Below, piece after piece: positions 1 to 12,050 of a stretch of 64,000 nt of DNA. Each line of letters opens with the position of its first letter. Position 1 is the first letter of the stretch. The translations under genes and the position numbers were made by a program. Under the pieces are notes generated by a model. It was not told where the DNA came from, did not search any database, and was given only the letters and a program-made list of their open reading frames with translations. The stretch covers positions 1-64,000 of the forward strand of contig MKWE01000005.1 in assembly GCA_001899585.1 (NCBI GenBank). Reading direction: 5' to 3'. The DNA comes from Rhodospirillales bacterium 70-18. GTDB lineage: Bacteria; Pseudomonadota; Alphaproteobacteria; Acetobacterales; Acetobacteraceae.

Positions 1-14
1 GGGGTCCTTTTTCC

Positions 15-266
15 ATGCTTATTCACAACCTAAACGTCTCGGATCCGAAGTTTGGCCTGTATCGGGAAATCAAGCAGATCGAGGCGCAGCTTAGTGACAA
101 AGCGATCAGCTTAAGTGCTTTTATTCTGTCGTTCACTCGCATCGGTGACTTGATCAATGCGCCGGAGACGACGGCAAAATCTGATCTGGAGGATCGCAAT
201 GTTTTGTTCATGGACGATGGTGGTCCCGTCTATCTCGGTAAGCTCTTGAGCAAAGCCATCGCATGA
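15..266 (+). CDS. hypothetical protein, 83 aa, atypical composition
   Basis: I recognise no family. An ATG at 15 opens an 83-codon frame that begins MLIHNLNVSDPKF and ends IDs KLLSKAIA-like at a TGA; a GGGG at the very window edge is the only possible ribosome site. The product looks soluble, with mixed charge and no signal peptide or membrane segment. Codon use is far less GC-biased than in the genes to the right. It lies on the 3' side of tRNA-Gln, a common integration position, so foreign origin, or a fragment of a gene that begins outside the window, is possible. It could also be non-coding. Confidence 0.35.
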   Translation: MLIHNLNVSDPKFGLYREIKQIEAQLSDKAISLSAFILSFTRIGDLINAPETTAKSDLEDRNVLFMDDGGPVYLGKLLSKAIA

Positions 267-726
267 ACCCTGTCGGTGCAATTAGCCCTGGCTCCGGTGA
301 ACCGCTGCTGGGCTGTCGGAGGCGCTTGAGCTTGCGAGGCCATGAGGATGACAGACCCGAGACAGCGGGCGAAGTATGGATTTGGGGCGAGTCAGAATCT
401 TACCAACGCCAGTGCCGACCGCCCTGAAGCGGACTTTTACCTGCGGCCCGTCTGGCGGAGGGTGTGGCTCGCAAGGGAACTGGCCAACCAGAGAGGAATC
501 GAACCGGCAAACCGCCGCCTCCGAACCAAGCCATTGATCTACAAGCGGTTTCTGTCACCATACAAAATCACGCCAGGCAAACCGTCCGGAGACTATGGCC
601 CTCCAGAGACCCAAAATCGGCATTCGTTGCCTAATGCCAGTCAAACCCCCAAACGGCAAACCCTTCTGAAACCACGCGATTTTCTGGCACCCGAAAAACC
701 GGAGAGACGTTCACGCCAATAGGCGG
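267..726. other. 460-base stretch without a convincing gene
   Basis: Base composition is more balanced than in the rest of the window. A 126-codon plus-strand frame at 342-722 exists, but it is rich in Arg, Pro and Gln, has no ribosome site and resembles no family. Around 490-530 there is a short match to the T-arm side of a tRNA read in reverse (GAATCGAACC followed by CGCCGCCTCCGAA), but no cloverleaf can be built. The stretch ends next to the CCA end of tRNA-Gln, so it may be decayed remnant DNA of an integrated element. Confidence 0.4.
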
Positions 727-801
727 TGGCTGGGGCGGGAGGGATCGAACCTCCGAATGGCGGAATCAAAATCCGCTGCCTTACCGCTTGGCTACGCCCC
801 A
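727..801 (-). tRNA. tRNA-Gln (anticodon TTG), CCA encoded
   Basis: Read on the minus strand, the 75 bases fold as a cloverleaf. The acceptor arm TGGGGCG pairs with CGCCCCA, followed by discriminator G and an encoded CCA (complement of 727-729). The anticodon stem GCGGA/TCCGC encloses the loop TTTTGAT, which gives anticodon TTG (reads CAA). The T-arm is GGAGG-TTCGATC-CCTCC. It lies 14 bases downstream of ispE on the same strand and could be co-transcribed with it. Confidence 0.95.
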
Positions 802-815
802 ATCCGAGGTGCTGA

Positions 816-1715
816 TTAGGTCGGCGGCACCGATCCGGCAAGTCCCGCGTTGCCCTCGCCGCCCCAAACCCACCAGCCTGGCCTTGCCAGGGCGGCGGCG
901 GCGGCCGCGGCGGCGGGGGCGTCGGCGAACAGCGCGAAACAGGTGGCGCCGCTGCCGCTCATCCGCGCCAGCAGCCGGCCGGGGGCGGCCTCCAGCGCGG
1001 CCAGCGCCGCGGCGATCGGCGGATGCAGCGCCGTCGCCGGGGCCTGCAAATCATTGCCCAGCGCCGCCAGGTCGGCCGCCAGCGCCGCCGCGTCGGCCCA
1101 GCCGGCGGGCAGCACGGCGGGCGGCGAGAACGGGCCGGTGCGGGCGCGGAACACCGCCGGCGTGGCCACCGCGCCGCCGGGGTTGAGCAGCACCATGCCG
1201 AATGGCGGCAGGCGCGGTGCCGCGGCCAGCACCTCGCCCACGCCGCCCATGCGTGCCGGGCCCGCCGCGAGGCATACCGGCACGTCGGCCCCCAGCGTCA
1301 GGGCCAGCCGGTGCAAGGCGTCGGCGGGCAGGTCCACCCCCCATAGCCGCCCCAGCAGCCGCAGCGCGGCGGCGGCATCGGCCGAGCCGCCGCCGATGCC
1401 CGAGGCCACCGGCAGCCTCTTGTCCAGCACCATATGCGCCCCCGCCGCCACCCCGGCCGCCTCGGCCAGGGCGCGGGCGGCGCGAAGCACCAGATTATCC
1501 GCATCGGCCGCCAGCGCCGCGCCGAACGGGCCGGCCAGCACCAGCGACAGGCCCGCCGCCGGCTCGGCCCGCAGCACGTCGCCCACCGCCGGGAACACCG
1601 CCAGGCTGTCCAGCAGATGATAGCCGTCCGCCCGCCGCCCGGTGACGTGCAGGTACAGATTGACCTTGGCGGGCGCGCGGCCGGAAAGCACGGGTAACCC
1701 AGAAAGCACGGGCAC
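816..1715 (-). CDS. ispE: 4-diphosphocytidyl-2-C-methyl-D-erythritol kinase
   Basis: IspE phosphorylates CDP-methylerythritol at the 2-hydroxyl with ATP, a cytosolic step of the MEP isoprenoid pathway. The 299-residue product shows the GHMP-kinase plan. Near residue 14 is [19 protein letters not shown], the substrate-site signature. Near 100 is [15 protein letters not shown], the glycine-rich ATP loop. Near 250 is [12 protein letters not shown], the third GHMP motif. The first dozen residues contain two copies of PVLSG-like sequence, so the true start may be slightly inside. It begins 5 bases after the stop of the TPR lipoprotein gene and is followed by tRNA-Gln, suggesting a TPR-ispE-tRNA unit. 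ispH, the last MEP enzyme, lies about 8 kb away. Confidence 0.95.
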   Translation of the reverse strand: MPVLSGLPVLSGRAPAKVNLYLHVTGRRADGYHLLDSLAVFPAVGDVLRAEPAAGLSLVLAGPFGAALAADADNLVLRAARALAEAAGVAAGAHMVLDKRLPVASGIGGGSADAAAALRLLGRLWGVDLPADALHRLALTLGADVPVCLAAGPARMGGVGEVLAAAPRLPPFGMVLLNPGGAVATPAVFRARTGPFSPPAVLPAGWADAAALAADLAALGNDLQAPATALHPPIAAALAALEAAPGRLLARMSGSGATCFALFADAPAAAAAAAALARPGWWVWGGEGNAGLAGSVPPT

Positions 1716-1720
1716 CCCGG

Positions 1721-3448
1721 TCAGCGCATGGTGTTCACCGTGCCGGACGGTTCGGCCGCGGCGGCGGGGGTGCCCAGCACCTTCTCGCCCTCGGCGATCT
1801 TGGCCTCCAGCTTGGCCTCATCGCCCGGCTCGGGGTTCAGCGTCATGGCGCGGCGCCACTGGAACTGCGCCTCCAGCTTGCGCCCGGCGGCCCAGTAGGC
1901 GTCGCCCAGGTGCATGGTGATGGTGGCGTCGTTCGGCTCCAGCTCCGAGGCGCGCTCCAGCTGCTTCACCGCGCCCGGCACGTCGCCCTGGCGCAGCACC
2001 GCCCAGCCCAGGCTGTCGGCGATGGCGCCGTCATCGGGCCGCTGGGCGGCGGCGCGCTCGATCATCCGGCGCGCCTGTTGCAGGTTGCGGCCATGCTCGA
2101 TCCAGGAATAGCCGAGGTAATTCAGCACGTAAGGCTGGTCCGGCGACAGCGCCAGCGCCTGTTGCAGGTCGGCCTCGGCCTGCTGCCAGTGGTGGGCGCG
2201 GTCCAGCGCGATGGCGCGGTTGTAGAACAGCGGCCAGTTCGCCGCCTTGGGCGTGCCGACCAGCGCGATGGCGCGCCCATAGGCCGCCACGGCGGCATCG
2301 TAGCGGCCCTTGCCGCGCAGCATGTCGCCCTGCATCGCCAACGGGTCGGGCAGCGTCGGCACCGCCTTGGCGACCTCGCCGAGCAGCGCCACGGCCTGGT
2401 CGGTCTGCCCCATGCCGTTCAGGATCACGGCGCGGCGCACCAGCACCAGCGGCAGCAGCGGGTCGTCCGCCGCCACTGGGGCCAGCATGCGCAGCGCCCC
2501 GTCCGGCTGCTTGGCGGCCAGCGCGATGTCGGCGGCGAGCAGCCGCGCGCTGGTCAGCTGCGGGTCCAGATTCAGCGCCAGCCGCAGCAGCACGGTGGCG
2601 AAATCGTTGTTGGTCTGCCCGCGCAGCGCGGCGGCGAAGGAGGTATAGACCTCGGCCAGCCCGTCGCGGGCGTTGTGGATCTGCCGCTGGTCCAGCGTGC
2701 GCAGCAGGCCCGGCAGGGCCAGCGCCATCTCCTCACTGGTGCCGGCGATGGCGCGCAGCTTGGCCTCGGCCGCGGGGCGCTGGCCGTGGCGGGCCAGGAA
2801 GCTGGCCTCGTGGCGCAGCATCGGCAGGTTGGGCACGCCGAATTCCGTCTCCGCCCGGCGATACAGCCCGGCGGCCTGATCGTCCTTGCCGGCCAGGTCG
2901 GCGATCATGGCGGCGTTCAGGATATACACGGCGCGAAAACGCGGCCCGTCCATCAGCGGTTGCAGCCGCGCCAGCGCCTGGTCGTACTGGCCGCCCCCGG
3001 CGGCCGCCCAGGCCATCAGCAGCGGGCGCATCACGTCCACCGCGCCCTGGCGCAGCAGCCCGGAATAGCGCTTTTCCGCCTGCTGCCACTTGCCGTTGCC
3101 GGCGTCGTTGTCGGCCAGCAGCATCTGCGCGGCCTGGAATTGCGGCAACTGGCGCGCGAACTCCAACGCCTCCGGCCGCCCGGCCAGCAGGTTGGTCAGG
3201 AAGGCCTGGCGGGTCAGGTCGCTGTCGTTCGGCGCGTCCTTCGCCAGCCGGTCGAACGCCTGCGCCGCCTCGCTCATGTCGCCCACCGCCACCGCGTGGC
3301 GGGCGATCAGCTGGGCGGCGGCGGCGGAGCCGATGGTCAGCGGCGCGGCCGGCATGTCGCCGCCCCCGCCCGGCTGGGCCGCGGCGCAGGCGGACAGCAT
3401 CGAAAGCACGAGCAGCGCGGAGCGCCGGAGCGAACGACCGTGGTTCAT
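1721..3448 (-). CDS. tetratricopeptide-repeat lipoprotein
   Basis: A 575-residue exported TPR protein. The N-terminus ([21 protein letters not shown]) is a lipoprotein signal peptide with lipobox LSAC, so Cys21 should be lipidated. The remainder is a near-continuous array of degenerate TPRs. The clearest lie towards the C-terminus, around residues 355-540, with segments such as [20 protein letters not shown] and [20 protein letters not shown]. Such proteins are scaffolds in envelope complexes; this one has no assigned partner. Similar TPR proteins precede ispE in related Acetobacteraceae as I recall, consistent with the 5-base spacing here. The specific role is unknown. Confidence 0.85.
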   Translation of the reverse strand: MNHGRSLRRSALLVLSMLSACAAAQPGGGGDMPAAPLTIGSAAAAQLIARHAVAVGDMSEAAQAFDRLAKDAPNDSDLTRQAFLTNLLAGRPEALEFARQLPQFQAAQMLLADNDAGNGKWQQAEKRYSGLLRQGAVDVMRPLLMAWAAAGGGQYDQALARLQPLMDGPRFRAVYILNAAMIADLAGKDDQAAGLYRRAETEFGVPNLPMLRHEASFLARHGQRPAAEAKLRAIAGTSEEMALALPGLLRTLDQRQIHNARDGLAEVYTSFAAALRGQTNNDFATVLLRLALNLDPQLTSARLLAADIALAAKQPDGALRMLAPVAADDPLLPLVLVRRAVILNGMGQTDQAVALLGEVAKAVPTLPDPLAMQGDMLRGKGRYDAAVAAYGRAIALVGTPKAANWPLFYNRAIALDRAHHWQQAEADLQQALALSPDQPYVLNYLGYSWIEHGRNLQQARRMIERAAAQRPDDGAIADSLGWAVLRQGDVPGAVKQLERASELEPNDATITMHLGDAYWAAGRKLEAQFQWRRAMTLNPEPGDEAKLEAKIAEGEKVLGTPAAAAEPSGTVNTMR

Positions 3449-3676
3449 GCACAGACCCTAACAGCGCCGGCGGCGACGCGCCACCGCGTCCCGGCATCGC
3501 CCATGTAGGCGCGCCGCCCGCAGTATGCCAGTTACGACGCACGCAGGATCGCGACTCCGCACCGCAGTCACGCGCTGTTTACATGCCAACGCATGCGATC
3601 AGTGCGAAATCTCACATCCAGACGCCCGCCCGGTCCGTAGACACCCTGTCCACCACGCCAGCCAGGAGGTGCCAGC

Positions 3677-4018
3677 ATGTCCCGCCCGTCGCTCCCGAAG
3701 CCCGCTTTCCCGGCGCGGCTGCGCTTCCCGGATATCGACCCCGCGACGCTGGAGCGCGACGACCCGCCCTGCCGCCCCCGCCCGCTCGGCGCGTGGCCGG
3801 CCTATCTGGCGCGCACGCTGAAGCCGGTGGCCGCCGACCCGCCGGCCGCCGCCGGGGCGCCGGCGCTGCTGCGCACCCGCGAGGGCATGGCGGATTTCCT
3901 GCTCAGCCTCGGCCCCACCCCGGCGCGCGAGCTGGCCGGCGGGCTGCGCGCGATGGACCGCAGCGGCTTCTGGGACGGCGTGCAGCACGAGCTGGAAGCG
4001 CTCGCGCCGCACGCCTGA
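3677..4018 (+). CDS. conserved hypothetical protein, 113 aa
   Basis: I do not recognise the family. The ATG at 3677 is preceded by a strong ribosome site, AGGAGG at 3664-3669 with about 7 bases spacing, which is the main support for this gene. The product is Pro/Ala/Arg-rich (MSRPSLPKPAFPARLRFPDI...), soluble, without signal peptide. Its last 45 residues (TREGMADFLLSLGPTPARELAGG onward) look like a small helical domain. It is convergent with gcvP, whose stop lies 8 bases beyond. The 228 bases before it hold no further gene. Confidence 0.6.
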   Translation: MSRPSLPKPAFPARLRFPDIDPATLERDDPPCRPRPLGAWPAYLARTLKPVAADPPAAAGAPALLRTREGMADFLLSLGPTPARELAGGLRAMDRSGFWDGVQHELEALAPHA

Positions 4019-4025
4019 GGGGCTG

Positions 4026-6910
<2,885 letters not shown>

Positions 6911-6911
<1 letters not shown>

Positions 6912-7285
6912 CAGTGGGTCTCCAGGAAGGCGGTGTAGGCGGCCTCGTCCATCAGCGCGTCGAAGGCCGCCGGGTCGGACAGTTCCAGCTTGAAGAACCA
7001 GCCATCGCCGCCGGCGGCGCGGTTCACCAGGGCCGGGTCCTCGACGATGGCGGGGTTGGTTTCCACCACCCGGCCGTCGAGCGGGGAATACACGTCCGAC
7101 GCCGCCTTCACGCTCTCCACCACGGCGACCGCCTCGCCCTCGCTGACATCGCGCCCGGCGTCGGGCAGGTCGACGAACACCACGTCGCCCAGCGCCTCCT
7201 GGGCGTGCTCGGTGATGCCCACGACGGCGATGCCGTCTTCCAGGCGTACCCATTCATGGTCCTTGGTGAACCGGGTCTCGGACAT
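6911..7285 (-). CDS. gcvH: glycine cleavage system H protein
   Basis: The 124-residue lipoyl carrier of the glycine cleavage complex shuttles the aminomethyl intermediate between P, T and L proteins. The lipoylated lysine is in [12 protein letters not shown], around residue 65. The fold markers [12 protein letters not shown] at the N-terminus and [20 protein letters not shown] are in place, and the length matches the family. It lies 26 bases after gcvT and its stop overlaps the gcvP start. Confidence 0.97.
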
Positions 7286-7311
7286 GCGAGTGATCCTTCA
7301 GCGCCGCGAAT

Positions 7312-8424
7312 TCAGCGCACGTAGCGGTGGGGGACGAAAGGCATCGGGGCGACGCGGGCCGGCAGCGGCTTGCCGCGCACGATCAGGGAGAGCGCGGTGC
7401 CGTCGGCGGCCAGGGCGGCGGGCACGTAGCCCATGGCGCAGGGGCCGCCCAAGGAGGGTCCGAAGCCGCCGGAGGTGACCATGCCGATCACGGCGCCGTC
7501 CGGCCCCGCGATCTCGGTGTGGCCGCGCGCCGGGGCGCGCCCGTCCGGCAGGATGCCGACGCGCAGGCGGGCCGGGCCGTCATGCAGCATGGCGCGGATC
7601 GGCTCGGCGCCCAGGAAGTTCCACTCGGTCTTGCGGCGCTTGCCGATGGTCCAGGTGAGGCCGGCCTCCACCGGGTTGGTGGTCTCGTCGATGTCGTTGC
7701 CATAGAGGCACAGCCCGGCCTCCAGCCGCAGGCTGTCGCGGGCGCCCAGCCCGGCGGGCTGCACCTCCGGCTGGGCCAGCAGCAGGCGGGCGAACGCCTC
7801 GGCGCGCTCGGCCGGCACCGAGATCTCGAAGCCGTCCTCGCCGGTGTAGCCGCTGCGCGAGACCAGGCAGTCCGCGCCGTCGATCAGCACGGTGGCCACG
7901 CCCATGAACGGCAGGGCGGCAACCTCGGGCGACAGGCGTGCCATCACGGCGGCCGCGGCCGGGCCTTGCAGGGCCAGCAGCGCACGGTCCTCATGGCGGG
8001 CCAGGGTGACGCCGGCGGGCAGGTGGGCCGCGATGTGCGGCAGGTCGATGTCCTTGCGGCTGGCGTTGACCACCAGGAACAGCCGCTCATTGCCCAGGTT
8101 GGCGACCATCAGATCGTCCAGGATGGTGCCGGCCGCGGTGGTCAGCAGGGTGTAGCGCTGACGGGCCGGCTTCAGGCCCTGCATGTCGCCGGGCACCAGC
8201 CGCTCCAGCGCGGCGGCGGCGCCGGCGCCATACAGGCTGGCCTGGCCCATGTGCGACACGTCGAATAGTGCCGCGCCGCTGCGGCAGTGCAGGTGCTCGG
8301 CCATGATGCCGGCCGGGTACTGCACCGGCATGGCATAGCCGGCGAACGGCACCATCTTGCCGCCCAGCGCGCGATGCAGCGCGTCCAGCGGCGTGGTCTT
8401 GAGGTCGGCGTTGGCTTCGGCCAA
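7312..8424 (-). CDS. gcvT: aminomethyltransferase, T-protein
   Basis: GcvT transfers the methylene group from aminomethyl-GcvH to tetrahydrofolate and releases ammonia. Family segments include GAALFDVSHMGQ, LAGDxxxL-like LVPGDMQGL, SRSGYTGEDGFEI (residues about 185-200), GLGARDSLRLEAGLCLYGNDI and the C-terminal YVPAALAADGTAL region. No ATG lies in a sensible place: an open frame runs back through the riboswitch, which cannot be coding. A TTG at 8424 (LAEANADLKTTPLDALH) with GGAG about 10 bases upstream gives about 370 residues, the usual family length. The exact start is uncertain by a few codons. Confidence 0.93.
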   Translation of the reverse strand: MAEANADLKTTPLDALHRALGGKMVPFAGYAMPVQYPAGIMAEHLHCRSGAALFDVSHMGQASLYGAGAAAALERLVPGDMQGLKPARQRYTLLTTAAGTILDDLMVANLGNERLFLVVNASRKDIDLPHIAAHLPAGVTLARHEDRALLALQGPAAAAVMARLSPEVAALPFMGVATVLIDGADCLVSRSGYTGEDGFEISVPAERAEAFARLLLAQPEVQPAGLGARDSLRLEAGLCLYGNDIDETTNPVEAGLTWTIGKRRKTEWNFLGAEPIRAMLHDGPARLRVGILPDGRAPARGHTEIAGPDGAVIGMVTSGGFGPSLGGPCAMGYVPAALAADGTALSLIVRGKPLPARVAPMPFVPHRYVR

Positions 8425-8480
8425 GGGGACACGCTCCGCGTACAGGTCGCCCGCCGGCGGAATGCCGGGCAGGTGCGACC

Positions 8481-8670
8481 CCCCTCTGTCCACGGTACCT
8501 GAGAGATTCGGGCCTCGGCCCTTACTCCGTCGGTGCGGCCTGGATGGGCGGCCGGCTTTCCAGAGATTCTTTCTCCCGCTGCGGTCCCTGTTGCCTGAGC
8601 GTTTCCGGGGGCCGGTTGCGCCTTCGGCGGTGGACCCGCCGGTGCGCGGCCGGCCCACACTCTCCCGCTC
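8481..8670 (-). ncRNA. tandem glycine riboswitch controlling gcvTHP
   Basis: The minus-strand leader of gcvT contains two successive glycine aptamers. The first, about 8670-8583, has GCGGGAGAGT, GCCGAAGGCGCAA and the conserved CTCAGGCAACAGGGACCG. The second, about 8580-8481, has GGGAGAAAGAATCTCTGGA, CCGACGGAGTAAGGGCC and AATCTCTCAGGTACCGTGGA followed by AGAGGGG. These are the family's invariant blocks, in the right order, and the gene downstream is gcvT. In known cases glycine binding turns the operon on. No clear intrinsic terminator separates the second aptamer from gcvT, so control at translation is plausible. Confidence 0.93.
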
Positions 8671-8721
8671 GGGATAATCCGAACGGGGGCAACATGGCCT
8701 ATCGGCGGCTCCGCTTCAACC

Positions 8722-8769
8722 GGGAAAGGAAGGGGGCGGGAAAGGAAGGGCGCGGGAAAGGAAGGGGGA
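8722..8769. repeat. three tandem 16-bp purine-rich units
   Basis: Three direct copies stand side by side: GGGAAAGGAAGGGGGC (8722-8737), GGGAAAGGAAGGGCGC (8738-8753) and GGGAAAGGAAGGGGGA (8754-8769). A further purine run continues to about 8780. The tract lies between the gcv promoter region and the stop of the minus-strand lipoprotein gene at 8820. No gene covers it. Confidence 0.85.
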
Positions 8770-8819
8770 AGGAAGGAGGTTCACCACGAACGCATGAGGA
8801 ACCCGCCTTGCCTCCAGCC

Positions 8820-9398
8820 TTACCGTGCTCCGCGCCTGCGGTTGATCTCCAACTCGGCTGGGGTGAGTTGGAAGCTGACGAAGATGCGGTAGGACGAGGC
8901 CGGGGCCTCGGCGGTGACCGGGAAGTCCATCACCACGTCGTCGCCGGTGGCGGTGATGGTGTCCACGTTCGGCGGGAAGGTCGCCACCAGGCCGTAGACC
9001 TGCTTGTCCAGCACCTGCCCGTTGCGGGTGACCGCGACGAAATACGGCACCGCCTCGGTGCGCCCCACCGCCGCCGGGCCACGGGTGAGGCGCATCGCCA
9101 CGTTCAGCGTGGCGGTGACGTGGCCGCGCCTGCCGGGCTGGCACTTCGCCGGCACGGCGGTCAGCCGGCCGTCCAGCACCAGGTCGGTCACGTCCTGGCC
9201 GCGCGGGGTGAAGCGGGTGATGTCGGCGCCATCCTTCAGCAGGGCCAGCTGCGGGCAGCTCGGCGCGAAACTGTCGGACGACGCGCCGCAGCCGGCCAGC
9301 GCCAGCAGGGCGGTGAGCGCCAGCGGGGCGGCGAACGCCAGCGGCGGCAGGGCCCATCGCGGGGCGGGGGACGGCGTGGTGGGCGAAAGCGGGGGCAT
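8820..9398 (-). CDS. conserved hypothetical lipoprotein, 192 aa
   Basis: The ATG at 9398 starts a lipoprotein signal sequence (hydrophobic run with LALAGC lipobox, Cys about residue 31). After the lipid site comes a compact domain, DSFAPSCPQLALLKDGADIT onward, with a second cysteine pair candidate in CPQL and AKCQPG. It has β-rich segments HVTATLNVAMRLTRG and VPYFVAVTRNGQVLDKQVYGL. I recall similar proteins of unknown function in Acetobacteraceae but cannot name a family. Longer in-frame sequence upstream overlaps divergent ispH and is unlikely. Predicted location: inner leaflet of the outer membrane. Confidence 0.75.
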   Translation of the reverse strand: MPPLSPTTPSPAPRWALPPLAFAAPLALTALLALAGCGASSDSFAPSCPQLALLKDGADITRFTPRGQDVTDLVLDGRLTAVPAKCQPGRRGHVTATLNVAMRLTRGPAAVGRTEAVPYFVAVTRNGQVLDKQVYGLVATFPPNVDTITATGDDVVMDFPVTAEAPASSYRIFVSFQLTPAELEINRRRGAR

Positions 9399-9517
9399 CC
9401 GCGACTCCGGCTGTGGAAAGGGCGTGCCCGGCGCATTGTTCACCGGGCCGCGCGCGGGCATAGTGCGGCGCGCCCGCCCCAGCGACAACCCGCAAACAAA
9501 GACAGCAGCCCCGGACG

Positions 9518-10495
9518 ATGCCCGACTCCCTGCCCCAACCCCCGCCCCCGCACCTGCCGCTGCGCGTGCTGCTGGCCGGCCCACGCGGCTTCTGCGCCGG
9601 CGTGGACCGCGCCATCCGCATCGTGGAGGAGGCACTGCGCCGCCACGGCGCGCCGGTCTATGTGCGCCACGAGATCGTGCACAACCGTACCGTGGTGGAG
9701 GCGCTGGAAGCCCAGGGCGCGGTGTTCGTGGAGGAGGTGGCCGAGGTGCCGGAGGGCGCGCCGGTGGTGTTCTCGGCCCATGGCGTGCCCAAGTCGGTGC
9801 CCGCCGAGGCCACCGGGCGCGGGCTGTCGTGGTTGGACGCCACCTGCCCGCTGGTCTCCAAGGTGCACCGCGAGGCCGAGCGCCATTCCGCCGCCGGGCG
9901 CCACATCCTGATGATCGGCCATGCCGGCCATCCCGAGGTGGTGGGCACCATGGGGCAGCTGGCCCCGGGCGCGATGACGCTGGTGCAGAACGCCGAGGAG
10001 GCGCGCGCGGTGGCGCCGGACAGCGCGGCGGGGCTGGCCTTCATCACCCAGACCACGCTGTCGGTGGACGACACCGCCGAGGTGGTGGGCATCCTGCGCG
10101 CCCGCTTCCCGGCCATCCACGGGCCGAAGACCGAGGATATCTGCTACGCCACCACCAACCGCCAGGCCGCGGTGAAGGCGATCGCCGCCGAGGCGGACCT
10201 GGTGATCGTGATCGGCAGCGCCAACTCCTCCAACTCGCAGCGGCTGCGCGAGGTGGCCGAACGCGCCGGCTGCCGCGCCGTGCTGCTGCCCAACGCGGCG
10301 GCGCTGGACTGGGCGCTGCTGGAGGGCGTGGCGACGCTGGGGGTCAGCGCCGGCGCCTCCGCCCCCGAACTGCTGGTGGACCAGCTGCTGGAGGCGCTGC
10401 GCCAGCGCCGCACGCTGGAAGTGGCGGAGCGTCGGGTGGTGGTGGAGGACGTGGTGTTCAAGCTGCCGGCACCGCTCGCGGCCCCCTCCGCCTGA
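9518..10495 (+). CDS. ispH: 4-hydroxy-3-methylbut-2-enyl diphosphate reductase
   Basis: IspH is the [4Fe-4S] enzyme that makes IPP and DMAPP in the last MEP-pathway step. The three iron-ligand cysteines are in [13 protein letters not shown] (about residue 28), [12 protein letters not shown] (about 112) and [12 protein letters not shown] (about 210). Other markers are [26 protein letters not shown] and [10 protein letters not shown]. The length of 325 residues fits the family. The next gene, thrB, starts 18 bases later. ispH-thrB-rnhA is a widespread alphaproteobacterial operon. Confidence 0.97.
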   Translation: MPDSLPQPPPPHLPLRVLLAGPRGFCAGVDRAIRIVEEALRRHGAPVYVRHEIVHNRTVVEALEAQGAVFVEEVAEVPEGAPVVFSAHGVPKSVPAEATGRGLSWLDATCPLVSKVHREAERHSAAGRHILMIGHAGHPEVVGTMGQLAPGAMTLVQNAEEARAVAPDSAAGLAFITQTTLSVDDTAEVVGILRARFPAIHGPKTEDICYATTNRQAAVKAIAAEADLVIVIGSANSSNSQRLREVAERAGCRAVLLPNAAALDWALLEGVATLGVSAGASAPELLVDQLLEALRQRRTLEVAERRVVVEDVVFKLPAPLAAPSA

Positions 10496-10513
10496 TCCGT
10501 GGCCACCTGACCC

Positions 10514-11482
10514 ATGGCCGTCTATACCGAGGTGTCCGACGAGGCGCTGGCCGCGTTCCTGGACGAGTACGACATCGGCCGCGCCGTGGCGTTCCGCGGC
10601 ATCGCCGAGGGGGTGGAGAACAGCAATTTCTCGCTGCGCACCACCAGCGGCGACTACATCCTGACGCTGTACGAAAAGCGCGTGGACCCGGCGGAGCTGC
10701 CCTGGTTCCTGGGGCTGATGGAGCATCTGGCGCAGCGCGGCATCACCTGCCCGCAGCCGGTGCGCGCGCGCGACGGGCAGGCGCTGCGGCAGCTGTGCGG
10801 GCGGCATGCGGCGGTGACCACCTTCCTGCCCGGGGTGTGGCCGCGCCGGGTGCGCCCGGAGCATTGCGCGCCGGTGGGCGCGGCGCTGGCCGCCCTGCAT
10901 CTGGCCGGCGCCGGCTACGCGCCGACCCGGCCGAACGCGCTGGGGCCGCAGGGCTGGGCGCCGCTGCTGGCCCGCAGCCTGACGGCACCCGCGGCGGTGG
11001 AGGCGCTGCAGCCCGGCCTCGGCGGCGAGTTGCGCGCCGCGCTGGACGGCATACTGGCGGCCTGGCCGGCGGCGCTGCCGGTGGGGCATATCCATGCCGA
11101 TCTGTTCCCGGACAACGTGTTCTTTCTCGACGGGCGGCTGTCCGGGCTGATCGATTTCTACTTCGCGGCGACCGATTTCCTCGTCTACGACGTGGCGATC
11201 TGCCTGAATGCGTGGTGTTTCGAGCCGGATCTGGCGTTCAACGTCACCAAGGCGCGGGCCATGCTGGCCGCCTACGCCGCCGCGCGCCCGCTGTCGGCGG
11301 CGGAGCTGGCGGCGCTGCCGGTGCTGTGCCAGGGGGCGGCGATCCGCTTCGCGCTCACCCGGCTGTTCGACTGGATCAACACCCCGGCCGGCGCGATGGT
11401 CACCCGCAAGGACCCGCTGGAATATGTCCGCCGGCTGCGCTTCCACCTCGCCGCGAAGGATGCCGGCGCCTATGGCCTCTGA
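10514..11482 (+). CDS. thrB: homoserine kinase (APH-fold type)
   Basis: This enzyme phosphorylates homoserine on the way to threonine. The 322-residue product belongs to the aminoglycoside-phosphotransferase-like ThrB family typical of alphaproteobacteria, not the GHMP type of E. coli. Markers are [24 protein letters not shown] at the ATP-binding lobe, the catalytic loop [15 protein letters not shown] (around residue 195) and the metal-site segment [20 protein letters not shown]. Its last 11 bases overlap rnhA. Confidence 0.96.
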   Translation: MAVYTEVSDEALAAFLDEYDIGRAVAFRGIAEGVENSNFSLRTTSGDYILTLYEKRVDPAELPWFLGLMEHLAQRGITCPQPVRARDGQALRQLCGRHAAVTTFLPGVWPRRVRPEHCAPVGAALAALHLAGAGYAPTRPNALGPQGWAPLLARSLTAPAAVEALQPGLGGELRAALDGILAAWPAALPVGHIHADLFPDNVFFLDGRLSGLIDFYFAATDFLVYDVAICLNAWCFEPDLAFNVTKARAMLAAYAAARPLSAAELAALPVLCQGAAIRFALTRLFDWINTPAGAMVTRKDPLEYVRRLRFHLAAKDAGAYGL

Positions 11483-11906
11483 GACCGTGGAGATCTGGAC
11501 CGATGGCGGCTGCAAGCCGAACCCGGGGCCAGGCGGCTGGGCGGCGATCCTGCGCTACAAGGGGGCGGAGCGGGAGCTGTCCGGCTTCGACTCGGCCACC
11601 ACCAACAACCGCATGGAACTGACCGCCGCCGCCGAGGCGTTGGAAAGCCTGAAGCGGCCGTGCAAGGTGGTGCTGCACACCGACAGCGAATACCTGCGCA
11701 ACGGCATCACCCGCTGGCACACCGGCTGGGTGCGCCGCAACTGGCGCAACGCGGCCGGCGACCCGGTGGCCAACATGGATCTGTGGCGGCGCATCCTGGA
11801 CGCGGCCAAGGCGCACGAGATCGACTGGCGCTGGGTGCGCGGCCATGCCGGCGACGCGATGAACGAGCGGGCCGACGTGCTGGCGACCAAGGCGCGCGAG
11901 GGCTGA
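11472..11906 (+). CDS. rnhA: ribonuclease HI
   Basis: RNase HI cleaves the RNA strand of RNA-DNA hybrids. The 144-residue product has the full DEDD active site: [16 protein letters not shown] (Asp about 9), [13 protein letters not shown] (Glu), [12 protein letters not shown] (Asp) and [16 protein letters not shown] (His and last Asp). The ATG at 11472 overlaps the end of thrB. A longer open frame upstream is only thrB read in another frame. Confidence 0.97.
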   Translation: MASETVEIWTDGGCKPNPGPGGWAAILRYKGAERELSGFDSATTNNRMELTAAAEALESLKRPCKVVLHTDSEYLRNGITRWHTGWVRRNWRNAAGDPVANMDLWRRILDAAKAHEIDWRWVRGHAGDAMNERADVLATKAREG

Positions 11907-12050
11907 GGGCCGGCGGGCGGCGCCGGACCGCCTGATCGCCTCATGCCGGACCGCCTCACGCCGGACCGCCTCACGCTGGACCGGGACGCCGGCCAGGATC
12001 ATTAATGGCACGCTATCCTGCAACGGCCTCCAGCCCGGCGGAGCCTTGCC
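11907..12050 (+). other. intergenic spacer with short GC-rich direct repeats
   Basis: The spacer after rnhA holds several near-copies of a GCCGGACCGCCTCA unit between about 11920 and 11980. No terminator with a T-run is seen. A CGGAGC about 7 bases before the ATG at 12051 can serve the following ABC transporter gene. Confidence 0.5.

Noticed and set aside
342-722. 126-codon plus-strand frame before tRNA-Gln
   Set aside because: Arg/Pro/Gln-rich, no ribosome site, no recognisable motif, in a stretch without codon bias.
1910-3508. 532-codon open frame opposite the TPR lipoprotein gene
   Set aside because: Composition is Gln/Arg/His/Gly-rich as expected for the complement of a GC-rich gene, with no domain and no ribosome site. 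Several other long frames antisense to gcvP, gcvT, purH, rsmB and the Lon-like gene are rejected for the same reason.
8425-8658. N-terminal extension of gcvT
   Set aside because: It reads through both glycine aptamers; the riboswitch explains the conservation there.
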